A stretch of DNA of 64,000 nt from Marinimicrococcus sp033875255 (GTDB taxonomy: Bacteria > Pseudomonadota > Alphaproteobacteria > Geminicoccales > Geminicoccaceae): NCBI GenBank assembly GCA_033875255.1, contig JAWZSN010000024.1, forward strand, positions 24,004 to 88,003, written 5' to 3'. Positions within the stretch are counted from its first letter, which is position 1. Every line of letters starts with the position of its first letter. Positions 51,053-59,971 of this stretch are shown here, piece by piece. The notes under the pieces are model-generated. The model was not told the origin of the DNA, made no database searches, and worked only from the letters and a program-made list of their open reading frames with translations. Both the position numbers and the translations under genes were made by a program.

Positions 51053-53239
51053 ATGCCGGACAACGTGCTCGAGCGCTGGATCGTCAGCGCCCGAAGCGGC
51101 GCAACACCGGCCATGTCGGGCCCGGAGTTGCAGGCGCTGCTCCAGGCGGCGGGGGTCCGCGTCCTTCAGGTGACGGGTCCCGCCGCCCGGCCGCGGGCGG
51201 TGATCGAGGCAAGCGCCGAGCAGGCGGCTCGCCTCGGCGCCGCCAATGCCGGCACGCTCAACGTCTCCCGCGACCAGTCCTTGAACCTTTTCGCGAACGA
51301 TGGCGGCGGGAAGCCGCGACGCGGGCGCAACACGCGCCGCGAGCCGGCTGGTGACCGCGACGATGGGAGGTCCGAGATGGCTCCGCAATCGACCGACGCC
51401 GACAACGGCGTTGTACCTCTGGCCACGGGCAGCAAGCGCACCTACATGCTCGCACCGCGTCGCAGCATCGCCGCCCGGGCGGCGGGGCTGCAGCCGATGA
51501 GCCTGCAGCTCTTCAATGCGTCCGTGCAGAGCCTCGGTATCGAGGTGGTAAAGCGCATCCGCCGCGGGCGGGGGGCTATCCAGACGCTGAGCGCCGGCGC
51601 CGGCGAGGCCAGCGATGTCGTCGTGGCCCGCATCGAGCCGGACCGCGCCGAGCTGATCCGCAGCAGCCTGCCGCCGCAGTTCGTGCTGAGCGAGGACAAG
51701 CCGCTCGACTATGGCCGCTCGCCGACGCTCCTGCGCGCGGCGCCCGGGGTGGCGCCGATGTCGCTCGGAGCCAATGCCAACAGCCGCAACGTCTCCTTCA
51801 AGATCGTCGGCGACGATGACGCGCCGCTTGCCGGCGTGACCGTCCAGCTCACCGGCGATGCCTTCCCGAGCAGCGGGCAGACCAACAATAAGGGCGAGAT
51901 CAGCCTGCCGCTGGTGACGTTGGGCAACCGCCCGGCGCGCGCGCTCTTCGTGACGCCGCAGCCGGGCTACTGGGATCTCTACATCAACAACCCGCAGCTC
52001 GCCGAGAGTGCGGTCAACCTGATCCGGATGCGCTCGCTCGCGGACACGGTGGCGGGCTTTCCCAGACAGTTCGGCTATGGATGGGGCCAGCGCCTGATGG
52101 GGCTCGACGGTCTGCCGGGCGAGCTCGGCGGCAAGGGCGTGCGCATCGCCATCATCGACAGCGGCTGCGACAACACCCACCCGCTGCTGACACACGTTAC
52201 GCTCGGCCGCGACTTCACCGGCGCCGCGGCCGGAAGCTGGACCGAGGACGTCGTTGGTCACGGAACCCACTGCGCCGGCGTCATCACGGCACGGCCCGCC
52301 GAGGGGCTTCCCTGGCGCGGCTTCGCGCCGGAGGCCGAGGTGCATGCGCTCAGGATCTTCCCGGGCGGCGCCTACAGCAGCCTTCTCGAGGCGCTGGACT
52401 ATTGCATCGACCAGCAGATCGACATCGTGAACATGAGCCTCGGCGGCGACAGCGAGGTCAACCCGACGGTCGAGGAGACACTCGAGGCCGCGGCCCTCAA
52501 CGGCATCATCTGCATCGTCGCGGCGGGCAATTCCGGCGACGCCGTGAAATACCCCGCCTCCTCGAGCCAGGCCCTGGCGGTGGCGGCAATCGGCAATGTC
52601 GCGGACCTGCAGCCCGACACCTGGGACGCGACGACGATGCAAAGCGGCCTGGTCTCCGCCGACGGCATCTTCTCGCCCAGCTTCACCTGCCACGGTCCGC
52701 AGGTCGACGTCTGCGCGCCGGGGGTCGGTATCGTCTCGACCGTGCCCGGCAATATGTTCGAGCCGCAATCGGGAACGTCGATGGCGGCGCCGCACATCAC
52801 CGGCATGGCGGCCCTGCTGCTGGCGCACCATCCGGTATTCCAGAGCCAGCTGCGCGGGCGCAGCCCGCAGCGCGTCCATGCGCTGGCCCAGATGCTGCGC
52901 AGTGTGGCGGCACCCTACGCCTTTGGCGCCGACCGTACCGGCTCCGGCATGCCGCGCCTGCAGCCGCTGGTGACCCAGCTGGCCCCAGGGGCCCAGCAAC
53001 CCGCAGAGGCTCAGCCCCAGACGGCGACACCGCAGCCGCCACCGCAGACACTCGGATTTGCTACCGGTGGTGTGGCGCCGATGGCGGCGGGGCCGGCAGC
53101 CGGTCCCGCGGCAGGGGGCGGGCATGGGGCGCTGAACGGGCTGTTCGCTACAGGGCAGCCGCAGGTTTGGATCGACCCGCGCACCGGCGCGCTCTTCGTG
53201 CCCGGCGGCTACTGGAGGCCGAGACAGCCGGGCTTTTGA
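51053..53239 (+). CDS. Subtilisin-family (S8) serine protease, intracellular-type, unknown substrate
   Basis: 728 residues. Catalytic triad: Asp369 in IIDSGCD, His403 in GHGTHCAGV, Ser576 in GTSMAAPHITG; oxyanion Asn493 in AAGNSGD. The 350-residue N-terminal part is unusual: an apparent prodomain-like segment to about 85, a basic linker, and a beta-sandwich-like stretch near 245-310 (VSFKIVGDDDAPLAGVTVQL). The C terminus after 640 is Pro/Gln/Ala/Gly-rich and ends GALFVPGGYWRPRQPGF. No signal peptide. GAGAGGG precedes ATG 51053. Coupling to the repeat protein makes that protein the prime candidate substrate or partner; this is inference. Confidence 0.88.
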   Translation: MPDNVLERWIVSARSGATPAMSGPELQALLQAAGVRVLQVTGPAARPRAVIEASAEQAARLGAANAGTLNVSRDQSLNLFANDGGGKPRRGRNTRREPAGDRDDGRSEMAPQSTDADNGVVPLATGSKRTYMLAPRRSIAARAAGLQPMSLQLFNASVQSLGIEVVKRIRRGRGAIQTLSAGAGEASDVVVARIEPDRAELIRSSLPPQFVLSEDKPLDYGRSPTLLRAAPGVAPMSLGANANSRNVSFKIVGDDDAPLAGVTVQLTGDAFPSSGQTNNKGEISLPLVTLGNRPARALFVTPQPGYWDLYINNPQLAESAVNLIRMRSLADTVAGFPRQFGYGWGQRLMGLDGLPGELGGKGVRIAIIDSGCDNTHPLLTHVTLGRDFTGAAAGSWTEDVVGHGTHCAGVITARPAEGLPWRGFAPEAEVHALRIFPGGAYSSLLEALDYCIDQQIDIVNMSLGGDSEVNPTVEETLEAAALNGIICIVAAGNSGDAVKYPASSSQALAVAAIGNVADLQPDTWDATTMQSGLVSADGIFSPSFTCHGPQVDVCAPGVGIVSTVPGNMFEPQSGTSMAAPHITGMAALLLAHHPVFQSQLRGRSPQRVHALAQMLRSVAAPYAFGADRTGSGMPRLQPLVTQLAPGAQQPAEAQPQTATPQPPPQTLGFATGGVAPMAAGPAAGPAAGGGHGALNGLFATGQPQVWIDPRTGALFVPGGYWRPRQPGF

Positions 53240-53254
53240 GAGGTCGCCGTGAGG

Positions 53255-53617
53255 TCAATGCCAGCTGCGCGGTTCCTGCGAGGGCGGCATGAAGAGCAGG
53301 TCCTCGTCATCGAGCTCGTGGATGCCGCGGCCGCCGGCATCGGCCCACTCCGCCCACTGCCCGTCGGCGGCGCACTGCTGAAGGCCGGCGCTGCGCGCAT
53401 CGAGGCCGCCCGAGAGCGCCATCACCGTCTTGAGCACGAGCCGCGCCTCGCGCGGATTGTCGACCGAGACGAGCAGGCCGCCGCCGGCGCTGAGCCAGAC
53501 CCTGAAGGCGCCGACCCGGTTCTGGTGCGGGTCGGGAAAGTTGATGGTGTGGTGGTTGTCAGTCCGGGCGGCCTCGGGCTGCCCGGACAGGAGATCGAGG
53601 TGGGACATGGGTTTCAT
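53255..53617 (-). CDS. Unknown 120-aa protein
   Basis: 120 residues without signal peptide or transmembrane helix. It begins MKPMSHLDLLSGQPE, has a compact middle (FRVWLSAGGGLLVSVDNPREARLVLKTVMALSG) and an acidic C terminus (IHELDDEDLLFMP). A plus-strand frame of similar length covers the same bases but reads as low-complexity Arg/Ala/Gly sequence, so the minus strand is preferred. It is convergent with the S8 protease, 15 bases apart. The start has no strong ribosome-binding site. I do not recognise the family; it might be unrelated to the repeat/protease pair. Confidence 0.55.
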   Translation of the reverse strand: MKPMSHLDLLSGQPEAARTDNHHTINFPDPHQNRVGAFRVWLSAGGGLLVSVDNPREARLVLKTVMALSGGLDARSAGLQQCAADGQWAEWADAGGRGIHELDDEDLLFMPPSQEPRSWH

Positions 53618-53670
53618 GGGCGTGCCTGTGAGTAGAGGTTCTCTCTCAGTGTCCGCCTAACCAGTGATCA

Positions 53671-55032
53671 TCAGCTTGGTTCCGAGGCGGCTGGGGCGGC
53701 GCCGCCGGACCAGCCATCCAAAGCCGCGAGCGCGCGGCGCGCCATGGCGGGCTTGCGCTCGTTCTTCGCAGTTCCCTCGGCAAGCGGCGGAAAGAGGCCG
53801 AAATTGACGTTCATCGGCTGGAACGTCTCGGCTTCGGCGCCGGCGGTGATGTGCGCCAAAAGGGCGCCGTGCGCGGTGGTGGCGGGCGGCGGCGCGAGCG
53901 TCCGGCCCTGGGCTTCGGCCGCGGCGAAACGCCCTGCCAGCAAGCCGATGGCGGCACTCTCGACATAGCCCTCGACTCCGGTGACCTGGCCGGCGAAGCG
54001 CACATTGGGCCGTGCCTTCATGCGCAGCTCGGCGTCGAGCAGGCGACGGCTGTTGATGAAGGTGTTGCGGTGCAGCCCGCCGAGCCGCGCGAAGCTCGCC
54101 TCCTCGAGACCGGGGATCATCTTGAGCACCCGCGCCTGCTCGGCATATTTGAGCTTGGTCTGGAAGCCCACGATGTTGAAGAGGGTGCCCAGCGCGTTGT
54201 CCTGGCGGAGCTGCACCACCGCCCAGGGCCGCCTGCCGGTGCGCGGATCGGTCAGGCCCACCGGCTTCATCGGGCCGAAGCGCAGCGTATCGCGACCGCG
54301 CCCGGCCATCACCTCGATCGGCAGGCAGCCCTCGAAATAGGGCGTGCTTTGCTCCCATTCCTTGAACTCGGTCTTCTCGGCGGCGAGCAGGGCGTCGATG
54401 AACGCCTCGTACTGCTCCTTGTCCATGCCGCAATTGAGGTAGTCGGCGCCGGTGCCGCCGGGGCCGGGCTTGTCGTAGCGCGACTGGAACCAGGCCTTCT
54501 CCATGTCGATCGTCTCGCGGTAGACGATGGGCGCGATGGCGTCGAAGAAGGCCAGATGCTCCTCGCCGCCGATCCGCCGCACGTCCTGGGCCAGCGAGGG
54601 CGAGGTGAGCGGGCCGGTGGCGACGATCGACAGACCCCAGTCCTCGCCTGGCAGCCCTTCCACCTCCTCGCGGCGGATGGTGACCAGCGGCTCGGCTTCC
54701 AGCGCCGCCTGCACGCCTGCGGCAAAGCCGTCGCGGTCGACCGCCAGGGCGCCGCCCGCCGGCAGCTTGTGGCGGTCGCCCATCGCCATGATCAGCGAGC
54801 CCAGGCGCCGCATCTCCTCGTGCAGCAGCCCCACGGCGTTGCCCATCGCATCGTCGGAGCGGAACGAGTTCGAGCAGACCAGCTCGGCCAGGCTCTCGGT
54901 CTTGTGGGCGTCGGTGCCGCGCACCGGGCGCATCTCGTGGAGGATCACGGGAATGCCCGCACGGCTGATCTGCCAGGCGGCCTCCGAGCCGGCGAGACCA
55001 CCGCCGACGATATGGACGGGACGCGAAACCAT
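53671..55032 (-). CDS. trmFO: Methylenetetrahydrofolate--tRNA-(uracil-5-)-methyltransferase TrmFO
   Basis: 453 residues. FAD-binding GGGLAGSEAAW (10-20) opens the protein. Family landmarks: LHEMRPVRGTDAHKTESLAELVCSNSFRSDD, ATGPLTSPSLA, DYLNCGMDKEQYEAFIDAL, FEGCLPIEVMAGRGRDTLRFGPMKPVGL, and PMNVNFGLFPP. It makes 5-methyluridine at position 54 of tRNA using methylenetetrahydrofolate and FADH2 instead of SAM, the route used in many alphaproteobacteria lacking TrmA. It is divergent from the cupin gene. Confidence 0.96.
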   Translation of the reverse strand: MVSRPVHIVGGGLAGSEAAWQISRAGIPVILHEMRPVRGTDAHKTESLAELVCSNSFRSDDAMGNAVGLLHEEMRRLGSLIMAMGDRHKLPAGGALAVDRDGFAAGVQAALEAEPLVTIRREEVEGLPGEDWGLSIVATGPLTSPSLAQDVRRIGGEEHLAFFDAIAPIVYRETIDMEKAWFQSRYDKPGPGGTGADYLNCGMDKEQYEAFIDALLAAEKTEFKEWEQSTPYFEGCLPIEVMAGRGRDTLRFGPMKPVGLTDPRTGRRPWAVVQLRQDNALGTLFNIVGFQTKLKYAEQARVLKMIPGLEEASFARLGGLHRNTFINSRRLLDAELRMKARPNVRFAGQVTGVEGYVESAAIGLLAGRFAAAEAQGRTLAPPPATTAHGALLAHITAGAEAETFQPMNVNFGLFPPLAEGTAKNERKPAMARRALAALDGWSGGAAPAASEPS

Positions 55033-55119
55033 CGTCTACCTCTTGCGCAACGGCGCCTGTTCGTCTTCCTCCGCCCGGGAAGGCGCAACCGGCGCGGATC
55101 TCGAGATCGTGGAGACGTC

Positions 55120-55539
55120 ATGGACCCCCAATCCGTCATCCGCAGCCTGGGCATGCAGCCTCATCCCGAAGGCGGCTGGTATGTCGAAACCTACCGCGAG
55201 GCCGGTGCCGGGGGCGAGCGCGGTGCGGTCTCGGCCATCTATTTCCTCCTCGAGGCGGGCCAACGCTCGCACTGGCACCGCGTCGACGCCACCGAGATCT
55301 GGCTGTGGCACGCCGGCGGCCCACTGCGTCTCACCGTGCTAGCCGAGCACGGCCAGCGCCATCACCTCCTGCTGGGTCCCGATCTCGCCGAAGGCGAGCG
55401 TCCGCAGGCTGTCATACCGGCCCGCTCCTGGCAGGAGGCAAGGCCGCTCGCGGGCTGGAGCCTGGTCTCCTGCATCGTCGCGCCGGCCTTCGACTTTGCC
55501 GGATTCGAGCTCGCCCCGCCCGGCTGGCAGCCCTCCTAG
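55120..55539 (+). CDS. DUF985 cupin protein
   Basis: 139 residues. The single cupin barrel has HPEGGWYVETYR, AIYFLLEAGQRSHWHRVDATEIWLWHAGGPL and the closing GWSLVSCIVAPAFDFAGFEL, the DUF985 pattern. Histidines in SHWHRVDATE would bind a metal. Family members resemble sugar epimerase-type cupins, but no reaction is assigned. ATG 55120 has GGAG 6 bases upstream. Its stop codon overlaps the stop of the convergent MOSC gene by 4 bases. Confidence 0.85.
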   Translation: MDPQSVIRSLGMQPHPEGGWYVETYREAGAGGERGAVSAIYFLLEAGQRSHWHRVDATEIWLWHAGGPLRLTVLAEHGQRHHLLLGPDLAEGERPQAVIPARSWQEARPLAGWSLVSCIVAPAFDFAGFELAPPGWQPS

Positions 55540-56402
55540 CGCAGCGGGGCGGGCGGCGTCGATGCGAAAGCGACGGTCGCGCCGACGCTCAGCGCAGCCT
55601 GCACGCCGCCGGGCAGGTGGGGGACGCCGTTCTGCCCGAACCAGGCGCCGCCGCTGCGCGGGTTGCGGCGCACCGTCTTGAGCGTCGCCAGCGGCTCGGC
55701 GCCGTCGCGCAGCCCGCTTTCCTGGTCGGTCGTCACCACCACGCAGCGATCGCAGGGCTTCACCAGCTCCACCGCCGCGCCGCCCGCCAGATGCAGCCAG
55801 CGATGGCGGTCCTCCTCGCCGGCAGCAACGCCGCTCACCACGATGCTCGGGCGAAACCGCGCCATCGGCACCGAGGCCGCGGCCCGCTCTGTCAGCGTGG
55901 CGTTGAGGGCGTCGAGGGAAGCCTGGGTGGTGACGAGCAGGGGAAAGCCGTCGGCGAAGGCGGTGTGGCTGCCGGCCGGCGCGTAGTCCGGATCGCAGGG
56001 ACGCCGCGCGGCCTCGGGGAAACGGACCAGCCGCACCTCGCGCCCAAGCCAGCCGGACACGAGCCGGTCGGCGGCCGGCGAGGGGCGCAGGGCGTCGACC
56101 GCGTCGCGCCAGACCTGGACCCGCATGGCCTCGCCGTGCTCGCGCTGCTGCAGCTCGACGCTCTCCGCGCCATGCCGGAGCACCAGCGTTCCACCGCGCA
56201 GCCCGGTGGCGATCGTCGCCATCGCCGGCAGCTCGCGCTGGCTCAAGAAGCGTCCCTCCGGCGTCACGATCATCCAGCGCCGGTCGCCCTCGATGCCGCG
56301 CTCGCCCATGACCGCGTTGTCGAGCGGGATGCCGCGGCAGCCCTTCACCGGGTAGACGAAGAGGCCGGTGATACGCGCCCGCGAGGGCTCGCCCCCGCTC
56401 AC
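55536..56402 (-). CDS. MOSC-domain protein, YcbX/mARC-like
   Basis: 288 residues. The N-terminal MOSC-N beta barrel (ITGLFVYPVKGCRGIPLDNAVMGERGIEGDRRWMIV) is followed by the MOSC domain with FRPSIVVSG and VELVKPCDRCVVVTTDQ, the conserved Cys that ligates molybdenum cofactor. Such proteins reduce N-hydroxylated compounds or transfer sulfur. A [2Fe-2S] domain, present in YcbX, is missing, so it needs an outside electron donor. GTG 56402 overlaps the stop of the GST gene, so the two are coupled. Confidence 0.88.
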   Translation of the reverse strand: MSGGEPSRARITGLFVYPVKGCRGIPLDNAVMGERGIEGDRRWMIVTPEGRFLSQRELPAMATIATGLRGGTLVLRHGAESVELQQREHGEAMRVQVWRDAVDALRPSPAADRLVSGWLGREVRLVRFPEAARRPCDPDYAPAGSHTAFADGFPLLVTTQASLDALNATLTERAAASVPMARFRPSIVVSGVAAGEEDRHRWLHLAGGAAVELVKPCDRCVVVTTDQESGLRDGAEPLATLKTVRRNPRSGGAWFGQNGVPHLPGGVQAALSVGATVAFASTPPAPLR

Positions 56403-57013
56403 CCGGGCACGCCCATGCCGCGCGACACGGCCGGCCGCAGCGCCATGGTGGTTGCCCAGCGGCTCAGGCTGGTGAGGCCCGGCGCCTCCTCGAGAATCGC
56501 CTGGCGGCCGGCGATGGAGGGATAGAGGGCGATGTCGGCGATGGACAGGCTCTCGCCGCCGAGCCACTCGTGGCGGGCGAGGCGGCGGTCGAGATGGGTC
56601 AGCATGTCGAGGAACCGGTCGCGCCACATGGCCTTGGCCTCCGCCGTCCCGCCGGCACGGTGCGTGTAGAAGATCGCGGCGCTGGTCGGGGCGACGTCGC
56701 TCATGACCTGCATGAAGGCTTCCATGACATGCGCACGCTGGGCCGGGTCGGTGGGCAGGAAGCGACCCGACTTCTCGGCCAGGTAGAACAGGATCGCGCC
56801 CGACTGGGCGATGACGATCTGCCGCTCGTGCGGCCCCAGATGATCGACGATCACCGGGATCTGGCCGCTGGGGTTGAGCTTGTGGAACTCCTCGCCGCGC
56901 TGCTCGCCGGTGGCGAGATCGACCTTGTGCGGCCGGTAGGGAAGCGCGCACTCCTCCAGCATTACCGAGACCCGCTGGCCGTTGCTCGTGCCGTAGGTGT
57001 AGAGGTCGATCAT
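56399..57013 (-). CDS. Glutathione S-transferase family protein
   Basis: 204 residues. The N-terminal thioredoxin-fold domain starts MIDLYTYGTSNGQRVSVMLEE with Ser/Asn at the catalytic position, and LNPSGQIPVIVDH plus IAQSGAILFYLAEK supply the cis-Pro and glutathione-binding Ser. The C-terminal helical domain has LSIADIALYPSI. It resembles YghU/YfcG-type GSTs with disulfide-bond reductase activity. It is upstream of and coupled to the MOSC gene, suggesting a shared detoxification role. Confidence 0.88.
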   Translation of the reverse strand: MIDLYTYGTSNGQRVSVMLEECALPYRPHKVDLATGEQRGEEFHKLNPSGQIPVIVDHLGPHERQIVIAQSGAILFYLAEKSGRFLPTDPAQRAHVMEAFMQVMSDVAPTSAAIFYTHRAGGTAEAKAMWRDRFLDMLTHLDRRLARHEWLGGESLSIADIALYPSIAGRQAILEEAPGLTSLSRWATTMALRPAVSRGMGVPG

Positions 57014-57075
57014 GGTCCGCTCCGGGGCGTGCGATGTGCTGCGGCGATGCTAGGCGTGCGGCGGCCGGGGAGCAA

Positions 57076-57552
57076 TCAGTCGGCGGCAAGCCGTTCCAGT
57101 GCCTCGCCCTCGGCACGGTAGGGATGCCACTCGTCGGCGTGGCGCAGGCCCAGGCGCTTGTAGAAGCCGTCGGCAGGGTTGCCGTCCATGACGCTGAGCT
57201 CGAGCCGCAGGCAGCCGCGCTCGAGCGCCAGCCGGGCGAGCTGCCGCACCAGCGCCTCGCCGACGCCCCGGCCGCGCGCCCATTCACGCACGAAGAGATC
57301 GTCGAGAAAGACGCCGCGCCGGCCCGTCCAGCTCGAGAAATTGTGGAAGAACAGCGCGATGCCGGCCGTCCGGCCGCCCACCTCGGCGATCAGGCACTCG
57401 AACGCCGGCTGCGGCCCGGCGCTCGCGCGGCGATAGTCCTCGAGGCTGGCGCGCACCGCTTTGGGCTCTCCTTCGAAGAGCGCGTGCTCGCGGACCATGT
57501 CGAGAACGAGAGCGGCATCCTCGGGTGCTGCCAGGCGGATGGCGATGCTCAT
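57076..57552 (-). CDS. GNAT family N-acetyltransferase
   Basis: 158 residues. The acetyl-CoA-binding motif A is DLFVREWARGRGVGEALVRQLARLA (R/QxxGxG/A as RGRGVG), followed by motif B GNPADGFYKRLG. The FFHNFSSWTGRRGVFLDDLFV segment resembles spermidine/diamine acetyltransferases (SSAT-like). The substrate is not proven. ATG 57552 has GGAG 7 bases upstream. It lies between the GST gene and a secreted beta-propeller-like gene on the same strand. Confidence 0.88.
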   Translation of the reverse strand: MSIAIRLAAPEDAALVLDMVREHALFEGEPKAVRASLEDYRRASAGPQPAFECLIAEVGGRTAGIALFFHNFSSWTGRRGVFLDDLFVREWARGRGVGEALVRQLARLALERGCLRLELSVMDGNPADGFYKRLGLRHADEWHPYRAEGEALERLAAD

Positions 57553-57578
57553 CGAAAGCTCCGTCGCGAAGGGCAGGC

Positions 57579-58739
57579 TCACGGGCCGAAGAAGAACGGG
57601 ACACGGCCCTGGACCGCCAGCCGGCGGCCGCTCTCGTCGGTGGCGACGCGCCAGCCGAAGTCGGTCAGCGGCACCGGGAGCGGTGCCGCGAGCCGCTCCG
57701 TCAGGCGGCCTTGCACACCGTCGCCCTCGCGGACCAGGCGGTAGCTGTAGGCGCTGCCGCAGCGCAACCCTTCACTGCACCCGGTGCGCGGCGCACCGAC
57801 CAGCAGGAGGCCCGCTTTGCCGTTGAGCGCCACCGAGGCGCCGAAGGTGCCGGCAAGGGCGTCCGGCGGCCCGATCCGGCCGACCCGGCGCCAGCCGTCG
57901 GCGCGCCGCTCGAAGAGGTGGACCGCCTGCTCGCCACCGACCGCCGCGACGCTGCCCGAGGCGGCGACGTCCAGGGTGCCGCCGAAGGTCGTCTCGTCCT
58001 CGCGCTCCGGGCGCAACTCGCCCGCCTGCTTCCACGTCTTGCCGTCGCGCGCGAAGACGTGGATCGTGCCCGAGCGGCCGAGCTGGCCGGTGCCGCCGAC
58101 GAAGGCGGTGCGGCCGTCGCCGGAGAGGGCGACGACGTCGCCGAAGCTCGCCGAGATGCCGGCGCCGGGCGGGCGCGGCAGGCGGCCCTCGTGGCGCCAC
58201 GCCTTGCCGTCGTGGCGGAACAGGTGGGCAGCGCCGCAGGCGTCGCGCGGCACCGAGAACTCGCAGTCGAGATTGGGGCTGCCGACCAGCAGAAGCTTGC
58301 CGTCGGCCGACAGGGCCACGTTGCTGCCGGGAGCCGGGAAGGCGTGACCGGCCGCGCCGGGGAGCTTGAAGGAGCCGGCGTCGGTGAGGCCGCTCTTGCC
58401 GGCGCGGAAGACCCGGATGGTGGCGTCCCAGAGCTGCAGGACCGCCAGGGTGCGGCCATCGGCGGAAAGGGCGCCGGCGATGGGCGAGCAGGTGGCACCT
58501 GCGGTCTTCTTGGGACCGGGCCGCTCACCTGCGAGGCTCCAGCCACCGCGCTGCTCGCGGAACAGCCTGGCACTCCAGCACCGGCCGCCGGCCTCGCCGG
58601 TGGCACCTGCGGTCTTGCCGTCCGCCGAGAGACCGCGGGTCACCAGCACGTTCTTCTCGGGCAGCTCGGCCGACACGGCGGCACCGCCTGCCAGCGGAAC
58701 GAGGAGGGCGGCCGCGAGGCCCAGTCTGCGCAAGCTCAT
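57579..58739 (-). CDS. Secreted beta-propeller-like repeat protein
   Basis: 386 residues with a signal peptide cleaved near AVSA-E. The mature part holds about six or seven repeats of the form ALSADGKT(L)xxVGxP...V(F)xRxGxxW, seen at GLSADGKTAGAT, ALSADGRTLAVLQ, ALSADGKLLLVGSP, ALSGDGRTAFVGG, DVAASGSVAAVGG and ALNGKAGLLLVGAP. This is the FG-GAP/integrin-alpha-like propeller blade pattern. Three cysteine pairs may form disulfides. It is probably periplasmic or secreted, with unknown function. ATG 58739 is taken; ATG 58754 overlaps the MFS gene stop. Confidence 0.75.
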   Translation of the reverse strand: MSLRRLGLAAALLVPLAGGAAVSAELPEKNVLVTRGLSADGKTAGATGEAGGRCWSARLFREQRGGWSLAGERPGPKKTAGATCSPIAGALSADGRTLAVLQLWDATIRVFRAGKSGLTDAGSFKLPGAAGHAFPAPGSNVALSADGKLLLVGSPNLDCEFSVPRDACGAAHLFRHDGKAWRHEGRLPRPPGAGISASFGDVVALSGDGRTAFVGGTGQLGRSGTIHVFARDGKTWKQAGELRPEREDETTFGGTLDVAASGSVAAVGGEQAVHLFERRADGWRRVGRIGPPDALAGTFGASVALNGKAGLLLVGAPRTGCSEGLRCGSAYSYRLVREGDGVQGRLTERLAAPLPVPLTDFGWRVATDESGRRLAVQGRVPFFFGP

Positions 58740-58750
58740 CCGATCCTTCC

Positions 58751-59971
58751 TCATGCCGGCTCGCCCGCCGCCATCCGCCTCGTGCGCACACCCACGGCGG
58801 TGAGCAGGGAGGCGATGGTGACGCCTGCGATGACCACGAACACCGCTTTCGGCCGGCCGGCGTCGAGGAGCCAGCCGACGGCGGGCGGTGCAAGCATGGC
58901 GCCGAGATCGAGGCCCGAATAGACGAAACCGAAGACCTTGCCGGAGGCTCCCGGCGGGGCCGCCGAGCGCACCAGCATGTCGCGCGAGGGGGTGGTGAAC
59001 CCCTGCAGGGCGCCGCTCACCGCGATCATCGCCATCAGCAGCGGCAGCGGCATGGCGACGTGACCCACCACCAGCATGGCCATGCCGCTCAAGAACAGGC
59101 CGGCAGCGATGATCCTCTGGTAGCTGCCGTTGCGGTCGGCATAGACGCCGCCGACGGCGGAGCCGGCGGCGCTGCCCAGCATGTAGGCGGTGACCGTGGA
59201 GCCGGCCAGCAGCAGGCTGAGGTCGTAGAGGCTCACCAGGCTCAGCGGCATGAAGCCCTGGATCGCCAGGAAGGCGGTGGACTGCAGGACGAAGAAGGCG
59301 AAGCACATCAAGATCGGCGCTATGAGCAGCAGGCGGATCTGGCCGCCCAGGCCGGGGCCGCGGTCATGCGCCGCCTCGCGCGCTGCTCCCGCAGTCTCCA
59401 GGTGCGGGCGGCTCGCCCACATCACCGCTGCCAGCACCACGCCGGCCACACCCACCACGAGAAGCGCCATCCGCCAGGAGGTGGCGCCGGCGAGCGGCAC
59501 CATGAGGACCGGAGCCACCGCCCAGCCGAGGGTACCGCCGACGGTGTGGACGCTGAACGCCCGGCCCATCCGAGCGCCGGACACCCGGTGGCTCAAGATG
59601 GCGTAGTCGGCCGGATGGAAGACACTGTTGCCGAGGCCCATGAGCAGCGCCGCCGGCATGAGCCAGAGGATGCCCGGGGCGAAGGCGGCGAGGATCGCCC
59701 CCAGGCCCAGCAGAAGGACGCCGCCGGCCAGGATGCGCGCGGCGCCGTGGCGGTCGACCGCGAAGCCCGCCGGGGTCTGCGCCACGCCCGAGGCCGCGAA
59801 GAACAGCGTCATGACGAGGCCGAGCTCGGTGTAGCTGGCGCCGAACGCTTCCTTGAGGAGCGGGAACAGCGGCGGCAGGGCGAGCTGGAAGAAATGGCTG
59901 CTGCAGTGGGCGACGCCCACGAGGCTCATGACGCGCACGTCTTGCGCGGTGCTGGTGCTGGCTGCGGTCAT
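58751..59971 (-). CDS. MFS transporter, Fsr-like
   Basis: 406 residues with 12 transmembrane helices. The loop 2-3 MFS motif reads GFAVDRHGAARILAGG, and the family resemblance to fosmidomycin-resistance type (Fsr) transporters comes from LMGLGNSVFHPADYAILS and AFSVHTVGGTLGWAVAPVL. Members export drugs or small metabolites by proton antiport. The substrate is unknown. ATG 59971 begins MTAASTSTAQDVRV. It is upstream of the propeller-like gene, probably co-transcribed, and divergent from the Nudix gene. Confidence 0.88.
   Translation of the reverse strand: MTAASTSTAQDVRVMSLVGVAHCSSHFFQLALPPLFPLLKEAFGASYTELGLVMTLFFAASGVAQTPAGFAVDRHGAARILAGGVLLLGLGAILAAFAPGILWLMPAALLMGLGNSVFHPADYAILSHRVSGARMGRAFSVHTVGGTLGWAVAPVLMVPLAGATSWRMALLVVGVAGVVLAAVMWASRPHLETAGAAREAAHDRGPGLGGQIRLLLIAPILMCFAFFVLQSTAFLAIQGFMPLSLVSLYDLSLLLAGSTVTAYMLGSAAGSAVGGVYADRNGSYQRIIAAGLFLSGMAMLVVGHVAMPLPLLMAMIAVSGALQGFTTPSRDMLVRSAAPPGASGKVFGFVYSGLDLGAMLAPPAVGWLLDAGRPKAVFVVIAGVTIASLLTAVGVRTRRMAAGEPA

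Noticed and set aside
53249..53635. Plus-strand frame opposite the 120-aa protein
   Set aside because: Reads as Ala/Gly/Arg-rich shadow without start context; the minus strand has more protein-like composition. Not decisive.
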